From positions 1 to 21,489 of the forward strand of contig JAEDJR010000013.1 of NCBI GenBank assembly GCA_016296235.1: a DNA stretch of 21,489 bases. The letters are read 5' to 3'. The notes under the pieces are model-generated. The model saw only the letters and a program-made list of their open reading frames with translations, ran no database searches and was not told where the DNA came from. A program made the translations under genes and the position numbers. This document shows, one piece after another, positions 15,005 through 21,489 of the stretch (position 1 is the stretch's first letter; every line of letters starts with the position of its first letter). This DNA is from Oscillospiraceae bacterium. Its GTDB lineage: Bacteria > Bacillota > Clostridia > Oscillospirales > Oscillospiraceae.

Positions 15005-15586
15005 TTATCGCTTGTAAATCACCTTGTCGATGAGACCGTAGCTGCAGGCCTCCTCCGCGGACATGAAGTTGTCGCGTTCCGTATCGCGGCAGATCGTTTC
15101 CAGCGGTTTTCCGGTGTTTTCGGCGAGAATGCGGTTCAGACGGTCTTTGATTTTCAGCATCCGCTCCACCTGGATCTGCATATCCGTGGCCTGTCCCTGG
15201 GTACCGCCGGACGGCTGGTGGATCATAATCTCAGCATTGGGCAGCGCAATGCGCTTTCCCTTTGCGCCGGCGGACAGCAGAAATGCACCCATGGATGCGG
15301 CCATGCCGACACAAATGGTGGATACGTCGCACTTGACGTACTGCATCGTGTCATAGATGGCCATACCCGCGGTCACGGAGCCGCCGGGGGAATTGATGTA
15401 GAACTGAATATCCTTATCCGGATCCTGGCCCTCCAGATACAGCATCTGGGCCACGATCAGACTGGCAGTGGTGTCGTTGACTTCTTCAGACAACAGAATG
15501 ATTCGATCGTTGAGCAGACGGGAAAAAATGTCATAGCTCCGCTCGCCGCGGCTGTTCTGCTCCACGACATAGGGTATAAAGCTCAT
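15005..15586 (-). CDS. clpP: ATP-dependent Clp protease proteolytic subunit ClpP
   Basis: A 193-residue serine peptidase that forms the tetradecameric proteolytic chamber. The catalytic triad is S98 (GMAASMG), H123 (IMIHQPSGG) and D172, at standard spacing. The handle and substrate motif YINSPGGSVTAG (63-74) is intact. The frame is open to 15622, but ATG 15586 (MSFIPYVVEQ) gives the canonical N-terminus, with AAAGGAG 8 nt upstream. It lies between tig and clpX, the conserved order. There is no CtsR-type operator in the 68-nt gap from tig, so it probably shares the tig transcript. Confidence 0.97.
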   Translation of the reverse strand: MSFIPYVVEQNSRGERSYDIFSRLLNDRIILLSEEVNDTTASLIVAQMLYLEGQDPDKDIQFYINSPGGSVTAGMAIYDTMQYVKCDVSTICVGMAASMGAFLLSAGAKGKRIALPNAEIMIHQPSGGTQGQATDMQIQVERMLKIKDRLNRILAENTGKPLETICRDTERDNFMSAEEACSYGLIDKVIYKR

Positions 15587-15654
15587 TGGGAATCTCCTTT
15601 CTCCGGTTGGCGTCTGAGACATTCTAACCGGACCGGTGCAGGTTTATTCCAGAT

Positions 15655-16956
15655 TTAGCCTTCGGCTTCCTCTTTCTTGGAAACATCCACCGCGACAGCG
15701 TTGTCCACGATCAGACGGACAGCCTTCTTGGCAGCCAGGTCGGCCTTCATGTTCTCCACATTCAGGGCCTCCTTGACCTTCTCCAGCTCCATCTGGTACT
15801 GCTCGGCGACCTTCTTCATCTCTTCTTCCACTTCTTCGTCAGAGACGGTGATGCCCTCGGCATCCACAATGGCGCTCAGCAGGATGTTGGAGCGGACAGT
15901 GGTCTCAGCCATGGGACGCATGGAGCTGCGCATGGCGCCCAGGTCTCCGCCCATCATCTTGGCGTAGTCCTCCATGGTCATGCCGCTCATCTGCAGCTGA
16001 TAGGCAAACTGATCCATATGCTTGTCCACCTGCTCGTCGATCATGCAGGCAGGAATGTCGCAGGTCATGTTCTGGGCGGCCAGCTCCACGGCGGCGTTCT
16101 CAAACTGACGGTCGGCAGTCTCCTGGCGCTCCTTCAGCTTCTTCTCGCGGATGTCGGCCCGCAGGGCGTCCATGGTGTCAAACTCGGACACGTCCTTGGC
16201 GAATTCGTCGTCCTTCTCGGGCAGGGTGGTCTCCTTGACCTCGTGGATCTTGCACTTGAAGACCACAGGCTTGCCGGCCAGCTCGGGGGTGTAGTTCTCG
16301 GGGAAGGTCACGTCCACGTCCTTCTCGTCGCCGGCGGACAGGCCCACCAGAGCCTCTTCAAAACCGGGAACGAACTGATGGGAGCCCAGCTTCAGGCTGT
16401 AGTTCTCGCCCTTGCCGCCTTCAAACGCCACGCCGTTGTCGAAGCCCTCAAAGTCCAGAACCACGGTGTCGCCTTCCTGGGCGGGACGCTCCACGGTCTC
16501 GATGCGGCTGTTGCGCTCGGCCATGCGGTCCACTTCGGCTTCCACGTCCTCGTCGGTGACGGCCACGGCAGCCTTGGGCACCTCAATGCCCTTGTAGTCA
16601 CCCAGGGTCACTTCGGGATACAGGGCGGTCTCGATGGTCAGGACAATGGCGCCGTCCTCGGTCTCGTCCATGGCGGACACGGAAGGGCCGCCCACGGCCT
16701 TCAGCTGCTGCTCGGTCACAGCCTTGGTATAGATTTCAGGGAAAATCTCGTTGACGGCGTCTTCATAGAAGACCTTGGCGCCGTACATGCCCTCCACGAC
16801 CTTCCGGGGAGCCTTGCCCTTCCGGAAGCCGGGGACGGCGATATCCCGCTTGCACTTGTTGTAAGCCTTGTTCAAAGCAGCTTCAAATTCCTGCTTTTCA
16901 ATTTCCACGACAATTTTGGCGGTGTTCTTTTCCTGCTCGGTGCTTTTCACATTCAT
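15655..16956 (-). CDS. tig: Trigger factor (ribosome-associated chaperone and prolyl isomerase)
   Basis: A 433-residue chaperone that meets nascent chains at the ribosome exit tunnel. The N-terminal ribosome-binding domain carries the signature GFRKGKAP (43-50). An FKBP-type prolyl isomerase domain spans about 159-245 (GDTVVLDFEGF and FVPGFEEALVGL). The long helical C-terminal chaperone domain (about 250-420) follows, with a Lys/Glu-rich tail. ATG 16956 is chosen over the open frame to 16992 because AGGAGG is 9 nt upstream and the residues from there match the family N-terminus. Codon use is noticeably biased toward GCC, CTG and AAG, as expected for a highly expressed gene. It heads the tig-clpP-clpX-lon-engB block. 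Confidence 0.96.
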   Translation of the reverse strand: MNVKSTEQEKNTAKIVVEIEKQEFEAALNKAYNKCKRDIAVPGFRKGKAPRKVVEGMYGAKVFYEDAVNEIFPEIYTKAVTEQQLKAVGGPSVSAMDETEDGAIVLTIETALYPEVTLGDYKGIEVPKAAVAVTDEDVEAEVDRMAERNSRIETVERPAQEGDTVVLDFEGFDNGVAFEGGKGENYSLKLGSHQFVPGFEEALVGLSAGDEKDVDVTFPENYTPELAGKPVVFKCKIHEVKETTLPEKDDEFAKDVSEFDTMDALRADIREKKLKERQETADRQFENAAVELAAQNMTCDIPACMIDEQVDKHMDQFAYQLQMSGMTMEDYAKMMGGDLGAMRSSMRPMAETTVRSNILLSAIVDAEGITVSDEEVEEEMKKVAEQYQMELEKVKEALNVENMKADLAAKKAVRLIVDNAVAVDVSKKEEAEG

Positions 16957-17000
16957 GTTGATGTTCCTCCTATGTGGTGGGCCAAAGGCCATAAATCACC

Positions 17001-17027
17001 ATATTATCAATCCGTACTATATTATCA
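17001..17027 (-). repeat. Two-copy direct repeat ATATTATCA with 18-bp period upstream of tig
   Basis: Identical 9-bp copies occupy 17001-17009 and 17019-17027. They are in the 121-nt AT-rich gap (16957-17077) between the metallophosphoesterase gene and tig. On the minus strand each reads TGATAATAT, which has the form of an extended -10 element (TG, one base, TAATAT). They may therefore be two overlapping start signals or a paired protein-binding site. I could not find a convincing -35 box. Confidence 0.45.
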
Positions 17028-17077
17028 GAAGAATTCAGATTTTTCCACTGTTTTTTCCTGAAAATTTGTAAATTTTT

Positions 17078-17767
17078 TTAGTCTGCCAGCTTCACGGGCC
17101 GGAAGTTGACATAATCTGCCGCCACCAGCCGGAATTCCGTGCCGCCGCTGAGGCCCTCCAGGGCCAGCTTGTGGCTGTCTCCATGGAGGTGTCCGTAGCA
17201 GCAAAGACGCACGCTGTAGCGCTGCAGCAGCTCCAGAATCTCCGGGCAGGTATATCCCCGGTACCGGGGCGGATAGTGCAGGAAGCAAAGCTTCTCGTGC
17301 TCCCCCGCCGCCTTCAAAGACGCTTCCAGCCGGATCAGCTCCCGGCGGAACACCTTTTCGTTGTGACTTCCCTGCTGGTCCTCTTCAAAGAACCAGCCTC
17401 TGGTTCCGCAAAGGGCCAGATCGCCGTAGAAAAAGCAGGTATTATGGAGCAGATGGCAGTCGTCAAAGCCATTCTCCGCGCAGAAGCGGGAAAACTTGGC
17501 CGCCGTGTTCCACCAATAATCATGGTTTCCCTTGACCAGAAGCTTTCTCCCGGGGAAGCTGTGCAGAAAGGCAAAATCGGCCCGGGCCTGTTCCAGATCC
17601 AGCGCCCAGCAGAAATCCCCCGGAATCACCAGGGTGTCTCCCTCCCGGAGGACGGACAGTCCCTCCCGGAGCTTTTCCTGATATCCCTCCCAACGGCCTC
17701 CAAACACGTCCATGGGCTTATGGACGCCAAAGGCCAGATGGAGATCGCCCAATGCGTACAGGGCCAT
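17078..17767 (-). CDS. Metallophosphoesterase (calcineurin-like)
   Basis: A 229-residue soluble dinuclear-metal phosphoesterase. Metal-ligand motifs are in the usual order: GDLHL (7-11), GDFCW (50-54), GNHDYWW (about 80-86), LHYPP (about 163-167) and GHLHGD (about 191-196). The substrate is unknown; relatives act on nucleotides or phosphoproteins. The ATG shares one base with the thrC stop (TGATG), so its translation is probably coupled to thrC. No terminator is visible between it and tig. Confidence 0.88.
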   Translation of the reverse strand: MALYALGDLHLAFGVHKPMDVFGGRWEGYQEKLREGLSVLREGDTLVIPGDFCWALDLEQARADFAFLHSFPGRKLLVKGNHDYWWNTAAKFSRFCAENGFDDCHLLHNTCFFYGDLALCGTRGWFFEEDQQGSHNEKVFRRELIRLEASLKAAGEHEKLCFLHYPPRYRGYTCPEILELLQRYSVRLCCYGHLHGDSHKLALEGLSGGTEFRLVAADYVNFRPVKLAD

Positions 17768-19245
17768 CAGCGGAGCATCCGGCTGACCACGTCGGTCATG
17801 GCATCCTTTTCCGTCACACCGGTGAAGCGGACCTCTTTTCCGGCCAGGGCGGCCAGAGGTCCGGGTGCAGGTTTCCCGGCAACCTGGGTCAGCTGGTTCA
17901 GAATCCCGGTTCCCGGCTGCTGCTCCGCAACGCCCAGGGCCGTCAGAACGCTGTCGCAGAACTTGAAGGGACTGGCGGTGGAGACCACCAGGGCAGGCGT
18001 ATCGTCCGCAGTGGCGGCCCGATAATCCTGCAGCACCGTATAGGCCACCGCCGTGTGGGTATCCATCAGATAGCCTCTGTCGCGGAACACCTTTCCGATG
18101 GTATTGAGGGTTCGTGCATCGTCGCAGAAGCCGGAGACAAAGTTCTCCCGGATGGCTTCCAGGACATCGTCCGAAACCTGATATCTGCCGGTCTGCGCCA
18201 GCTCCTGCATATACCCGCGCACCTCCTGATCCGAGCCGGTCAGATCATAGAGAAGCCGCTCCAGATTGGAGGAGATCAGGATATCCATGGAGGGAGACGC
18301 CGTCTGGTAGAAGGGACGGTTCCGGTCATAGACGCCGGTGCGGATAAAGTCCGTCAGGACATTGTTGGCGTTGGAGGCGCAGATCAGCTTCTTCACCGGC
18401 AGGCCCATCTTCTTGGCGTAGTAGCAGGCCAGGATATTGCCGAAATTGCCGGTGGGAACGCAGACGTTGATGGGATCGCCCATGCGGATGCTGCCCTTGG
18501 ACAGCAGATCGCAGTAGGCGGAAATGTAATAGACAATCTGCGGCAGGACGCGGCCCCAGTTGATGGAGTTGGCAGAGGACAGGACATAGCCCTTCTGTGC
18601 CAGAACCTCCCGGTAGGCCCCGTCGGAGAAAATACGCTTCACGCCGGTCTGGGCGTCGTCGAAATTGCCCACCACGGCGCAGACGCCCACGTTGCCGCCC
18701 TCCTGGGTGACCATCTGCAGCTTCTGAATGTCGGAAACGCCGTCCTTGGGATAGAACACCAGAATTTTGGTATGATCCACATCCCGGAAGCCCTCCAGGG
18801 CCGCCTTGCCGGTATCGCCGGAGGTGGCCACCAGGATGCAGACCGTTTTCTCCTCGCCGTTCTTTCTCATGGAGGCCGTCAGCAAATAGGGCAGCATCTG
18901 CAGGGCCATGTCCTTGAAGGCGCAGGTGGGGCCATGCCACATCTCCAGAATGTGGGTCTTGCAGTGCAGCTCCTCCACCGGAGCCACGGCAGCGCAGTCA
19001 AATTTCTCCGGGCCATAGGCCTTTTGGGCATACTCCAGCAGCTCTGCTTCCGAAAACTCCTCCAGGAACAGCTTCATAATGGCCGCGGCGCGCTCGGGAT
19101 ATGTCATGGGCGCCAGCTGCTCCAAATCCGGAAGCCGGGGCAAAGATTCGGGCAGGAACAGTCCGCCGTCCCGGCTCAGGCCCTGTTCAATGGCCTGGGC
19201 AGCCGTATATTGCAGCGATGCGTCCCGAGTACTTACATAATGCAT
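17767..19245 (-). CDS. thrC: Threonine synthase
   Basis: A 492-residue PLP enzyme converting O-phosphohomoserine to threonine. The PLP lysine is K111 in HGPTCAFKD. LVATSGDTGKAALEGF (about 138-153) and the phosphate-binding VPTGNFGNILACYYAKKMG are present. The N-terminal MHYVSTRD and the length place it in the long, gamma-proteobacterial/yeast-like class of threonine synthases. AAAAGG lies about 11 nt upstream of the ATG, a slightly long spacing. Other threonine genes (hom, thrB) are not in the window. The gene instead follows yraN in a lepB-rbgA-rnhB-yraN cluster, with no leader long enough for a riboswitch or T-box in the 35-nt gap. Confidence 0.95.
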   Translation of the reverse strand: MHYVSTRDASLQYTAAQAIEQGLSRDGGLFLPESLPRLPDLEQLAPMTYPERAAAIMKLFLEEFSEAELLEYAQKAYGPEKFDCAAVAPVEELHCKTHILEMWHGPTCAFKDMALQMLPYLLTASMRKNGEEKTVCILVATSGDTGKAALEGFRDVDHTKILVFYPKDGVSDIQKLQMVTQEGGNVGVCAVVGNFDDAQTGVKRIFSDGAYREVLAQKGYVLSSANSINWGRVLPQIVYYISAYCDLLSKGSIRMGDPINVCVPTGNFGNILACYYAKKMGLPVKKLICASNANNVLTDFIRTGVYDRNRPFYQTASPSMDILISSNLERLLYDLTGSDQEVRGYMQELAQTGRYQVSDDVLEAIRENFVSGFCDDARTLNTIGKVFRDRGYLMDTHTAVAYTVLQDYRAATADDTPALVVSTASPFKFCDSVLTALGVAEQQPGTGILNQLTQVAGKPAPGPLAALAGKEVRFTGVTEKDAMTDVVSRMLR

Positions 19246-19280
19246 AGTGTCACAACCTTTTTCTTGTATCGCGTTTTGCG

Positions 19281-19646
19281 TTATTGGAAGGCGTCCTCCC
19301 AGTGGACAATGACCGGATTCTGCGTCTGCAGGCCCTCCGGCGCATAGATTTCGATCACATCAAACCGGGGCTGCAGTCCGGTGGGGTTGCTCTGCAGCCA
19401 CAGCTCTGCCGAGGCCCGCAGACGGTTCTGCTTCTGCAGGCCCACAAATTCCCTGGCCGTGCCATAGCGGTCCGTTTTTCGGAGCTTGACCTCCACAAAC
19501 GCCAGGATCCGTCGATTCCGGGCAATCAGGTCGATCTCTCCGAACCGGGTTCGGTAGTTGCAGGCCAGGATTTCATAATGCTTTTTTCGCAAATAGGCGG
19601 CCGCCTGGCTTTCCCCCCAGGGGCCGAGAAGATTAGGCTTCGCCAT
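19281..19646 (-). CDS. YraN family protein (UPF0102, endonuclease-like fold)
   Basis: A 121-residue protein with the nuclease-like motif E37-I-D39 (GEIDLIA) followed by FVEVK (50-54), which is the Holliday-junction-resolvase-like arrangement of the UPF0102 family. No activity is firmly established for the family. Length is typical. It overlaps the end of rnhB by 14 nt, and the rnhB-yraN pairing is strongly conserved in Firmicutes, suggesting a role in nucleic acid metabolism. Confidence 0.9.
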   Translation of the reverse strand: MAKPNLLGPWGESQAAAYLRKKHYEILACNYRTRFGEIDLIARNRRILAFVEVKLRKTDRYGTAREFVGLQKQNRLRASAELWLQSNPTGLQPRFDVIEIYAPEGLQTQNPVIVHWEDAFQ

Positions 19647-20253
19647 AGAACTTTTTCAAAAAGGTCATCCGGTGCAGGGAGCTGGGGCCGTATTCCCGCA
19701 GGGCCTCATAGTGCCGCTTGGTGCCGTAGCCCTTATGTACCGCGAAGCCGTATTGGGGATAGACCTGGTCCATCTGCTCCATAAACCGGTCCCGGGTCAC
19801 CTTTGCCAGGATGGAGGCGGCAGCAATATTGGCGCTGAGGCTGTCGCCCTTGACCACGGTTTTTACCGGCAGCGGCAGCCCGGGGGACCGGTTTCCGTCC
19901 ACCAGAACCAGATCCGGATGGACATCCATCCGGGCAACCGCCTGCTCCATGGCCCGGAAGGTGGCCTGGAGAATGTTGATTTCGTCAATCTCCGTTTCGC
20001 TTACCATCGCAATGCCATAGGAGACCGCTTCCGACACAATCACGTCAAACAGCTCCCGCCGTTTTTTGTCCGTCAGCTTCTTGGAATCGTTCAGGCCGGG
20101 TATCTGCAGCTCCGGCGGCAAAATCACCGCCGCCGCGCAGACCGGACCCGCCAGAGGCCCGCGGCCGGCCTCGTCCACACCGCAGATCAGCTGGCAGCCG
20201 GATTCGAAGCACGTCCGCTCTATGCTCCAGAGGTCTGTTTGGTTCTCTTTCAT
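19633..20253 (-). CDS. rnhB: Ribonuclease HII
   Basis: A 206-residue nuclease that removes ribonucleotides and RNA from RNA:DNA hybrids. Active-site residues are visible: D27 and E28 in GVDEAGRGPLAGPV, D119 in LVLVDGN and D137 in VVKGDSLS. The family motif AAASILAKVTRD and the GYGTKRHYEAL C-terminal motif follow. Its ATG overlaps the rbgA stop (ATGA). Confidence 0.96.
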   Translation of the reverse strand: MKENQTDLWSIERTCFESGCQLICGVDEAGRGPLAGPVCAAAVILPPELQIPGLNDSKKLTDKKRRELFDVIVSEAVSYGIAMVSETEIDEINILQATFRAMEQAVARMDVHPDLVLVDGNRSPGLPLPVKTVVKGDSLSANIAAASILAKVTRDRFMEQMDQVYPQYGFAVHKGYGTKRHYEALREYGPSSLHRMTFLKKFYGEA

Positions 20254-21140
20254 GATGGTTCCTCCTTCAGCATATCCGGTGTTTCCAGGGTGAAGCGTCC
20301 CAGCTTGCAGCTGCGGTATTCCTCCAGCAGCACCCGGGCCATGCGTTCCAGATCCACATCGCCGCCGGAAATCAGGAAGCCGCGCTTGCGGCCGGCTGCC
20401 TCCAGCAGCTCCCAGCCCTGGGCGTCCTCCGGCATTTCAATCTTATAGCGGGCACGGACAGCTTCCGGATAACGGATCCAGAGCATCCGCATGAGGCTGC
20501 AGGCCAGGCTCTCCAGATCCACCACGTCATCCTTCACGGCGCCCGTATAGGCCAGCCGCAGGCCGACCTCCGGATCGTCAAACCTGGGCCACAGAATACC
20601 GGGGGTGTCCAGGAGCAAAAGACCCTGATCCACCGTCACCCACTGCTTTCCCCGCGTCACGCCGGGGCGGTTCTCCGCCTTGGCGCCCTTGCGTCCGGCA
20701 ATCTGGTTGATAAAGGTGGATTTTCCCACGTTGGGAATGCCCACGATCATGATTTTCAGCGGCCGGCCGGCCTGTCCCTTTTCCGCATAGCGCCGCAGCT
20801 TCTCTGCCAGCAGCGTCCGGATCGCGGGCACAAATCCGTTGATGCCTTTTTTGGTTTTGCAGTCCGTTGCCAGCACCGCCATACCGCGGCTGCGGAAATA
20901 GTCGGACCACACCCGCACCATGGCGGGATCCGCCAGGTCAATCCGGTTGAGAATCACCATTCTGGGCTTGCTGCCGCAGATCGCGTCGATATCCGGGTTG
21001 CGGCTGGAGATGGGAATCCGGGCATCCAGAATCTCACAGACCGCATCCACCAGCTTCAGGTTTTCCTCCATCATCCGGCGGGTTTTGGTCATATGGCCTG
21101 GATACCACTGAATATTCAGCTGTTTTTCTTCGCTCATCAT
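20250..21140 (-). CDS. rbgA: Ribosome biogenesis GTPase RbgA (YlqF)
   Basis: A 296-residue, circularly permuted GTPase needed for late 50S assembly. The G motifs appear in permuted order: G4-like NRID (65-68), then G1 GIPNVGKS (134-141), G2 region PGVTRGKQW, and G3 DTPG (178-181). The N-terminal QWYPGHMTKT is a family hallmark, and a C-terminal helical RNA-binding domain follows. Starts at 21140 and 21137 are both possible; both overlap the lepB stop. Together with engB, the window carries two 50S assembly GTPases. Confidence 0.95.
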   Translation of the reverse strand: MMSEEKQLNIQWYPGHMTKTRRMMEENLKLVDAVCEILDARIPISSRNPDIDAICGSKPRMVILNRIDLADPAMVRVWSDYFRSRGMAVLATDCKTKKGINGFVPAIRTLLAEKLRRYAEKGQAGRPLKIMIVGIPNVGKSTFINQIAGRKGAKAENRPGVTRGKQWVTVDQGLLLLDTPGILWPRFDDPEVGLRLAYTGAVKDDVVDLESLACSLMRMLWIRYPEAVRARYKIEMPEDAQGWELLEAAGRKRGFLISGGDVDLERMARVLLEEYRSCKLGRFTLETPDMLKEEPS

Positions 21141-21489
21141 GATACCCGTCCAATTCTTTTCAGTTCCCGAGAGCTGACGGGATTTTCATAATCATCCGTC
21201 TGACGCCCCGGAAAGACGATCGCCCAGACCTTTCCCAGGACACAGCGTTCGTCCACCATGCCGACCGGTGCAAAGCGGCTGTCAACGGAATTGTTCCGGT
21301 TGTCCCCCAAAACAAAGATATGGCCCTCCGGCACCGTTGCAGGCAGCTCCAGCCTGTAGGAGCCCTCCCAGCAGTGGTTGGTCAGCGTATTGGTATACGA
21401 GTCGTCCTGCAGAACCCCGTCCACATAGACCTCGCCCTTATCGTAATCGATATCTACGGTCTGTCCCTCCGTGGCAATCACCCGCTTGA
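21137..21489 (-). CDS. lepB: Signal peptidase I, C-terminal part (5' end outside window)
   Basis: The visible 117 codons begin at KRVIATEG, which contains the catalytic lysine of type I signal peptidases. They continue through VYVDG and the conserved box E GDNRNNSVDSR to the end of the protein. The nucleophilic serine and the N-terminal membrane anchor lie beyond base 21489. The enzyme cleaves signal peptides of exported proteins, such as the carboxypeptidase elsewhere in this window. The lepB-rbgA-rnhB order is conserved in Firmicutes. Whether it is the only signal peptidase in the genome cannot be told. Confidence 0.92.
   Translation of the reverse strand, partial: KRVIATEGQTVDIDYDKGEVYVDGVLQDDSYTNTLTNHCWEGSYRLELPATVPEGHIFVLGDNRNNSVDSRFAPVGMVDERCVLGKVWAIVFPGRQTDDYENPVSSRELKRIGRVS

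Noticed and set aside
15587..15654. CtsR or HrcA (CIRCE) operator before clpP
   Set aside because: No GGTCAAA-type direct repeat and no TTAGCACTC/GAGTGCTAA dyad are present in this gap or upstream of tig.
19246..19280. Threonine attenuator or T-box upstream of thrC
   Set aside because: The gap is only 35 nt and holds no hairpin, T-run or T-box core.
1..21489. Mobile element, prophage, CRISPR array, tRNA or rRNA gene
   Set aside because: Coding is continuous with conserved core genes. There are no transposase, integrase or phage-like proteins, no regularly spaced repeats and no cloverleaf-like sequence.

Overview
All recognisable genes in this 21.5 kb window lie on the minus strand. They form a dense block of housekeeping genes with many 1, 4, 7 or 14 nt overlaps, which is typical of a co-oriented core region. 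Several features point to a GC-rich, gut-type Clostridia lineage, and Oscillospiraceae-like is my best guess. These are an ispH reading frame fused in frame to ribosomal protein S1, a GerW/YtfJ sporulation-type protein beside a DUF2953-like protein, an scpA-scpB-dacB/F-rluB order resembling the Bacillus subtilis locus, and a tig-clpP-clpX-lon-engB order. The taxonomic call is inference. I see no rRNA, tRNA, CRISPR array, insertion sequence, prophage or other mobile element, and no intergenic gap longer than about 125 bases.

Reading in the direction of transcription (high to low coordinates), there are four blocks. Block 1 (21489-17078) is lepB (cut by the window edge), rbgA, rnhB, yraN, thrC and a metallophosphoesterase. 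It combines protein export, 50S assembly, RNA:DNA hybrid removal and threonine synthesis. Block 2 (16956-10617) is tig, clpP, clpX, lon and engB: a ribosome-bound chaperone, two ATP-dependent proteases and a 50S assembly GTPase. A GC-rich hairpin separates clpX from lon, and a strong intrinsic terminator follows engB. A stand-alone gene of uncertain function (9843-10550, HicB-like N-terminus and DinB-like C-terminus) comes next.

Block 3 (9777-4857) starts from a good sigma-A-type promoter. It holds a site-2 protease homologue, scpA, scpB, a DUF2953-like membrane protein, a GerW-type protein, a D-Ala-D-Ala carboxypeptidase and an rluB-type pseudouridine synthase. This mixes chromosome condensation with envelope and sporulation functions. 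Block 4 (4795-1) also starts from a good promoter. It runs RpiR-type regulator, HI0933/BaiN-like flavoprotein, cmk, plsC and the ispH-S1 fusion, which leaves the window at base 1.

Most of the window is ordinary core genome. The observations most worth a second look are the ispH-S1 fusion with a strong internal Shine-Dalgarno and an AT-rich promoter-like island inside ispH, the HicB/DinB-like two-part protein, the 18-bp-period direct repeat upstream of tig, and the RpiR-type regulator placed in front of essential envelope and translation genes.
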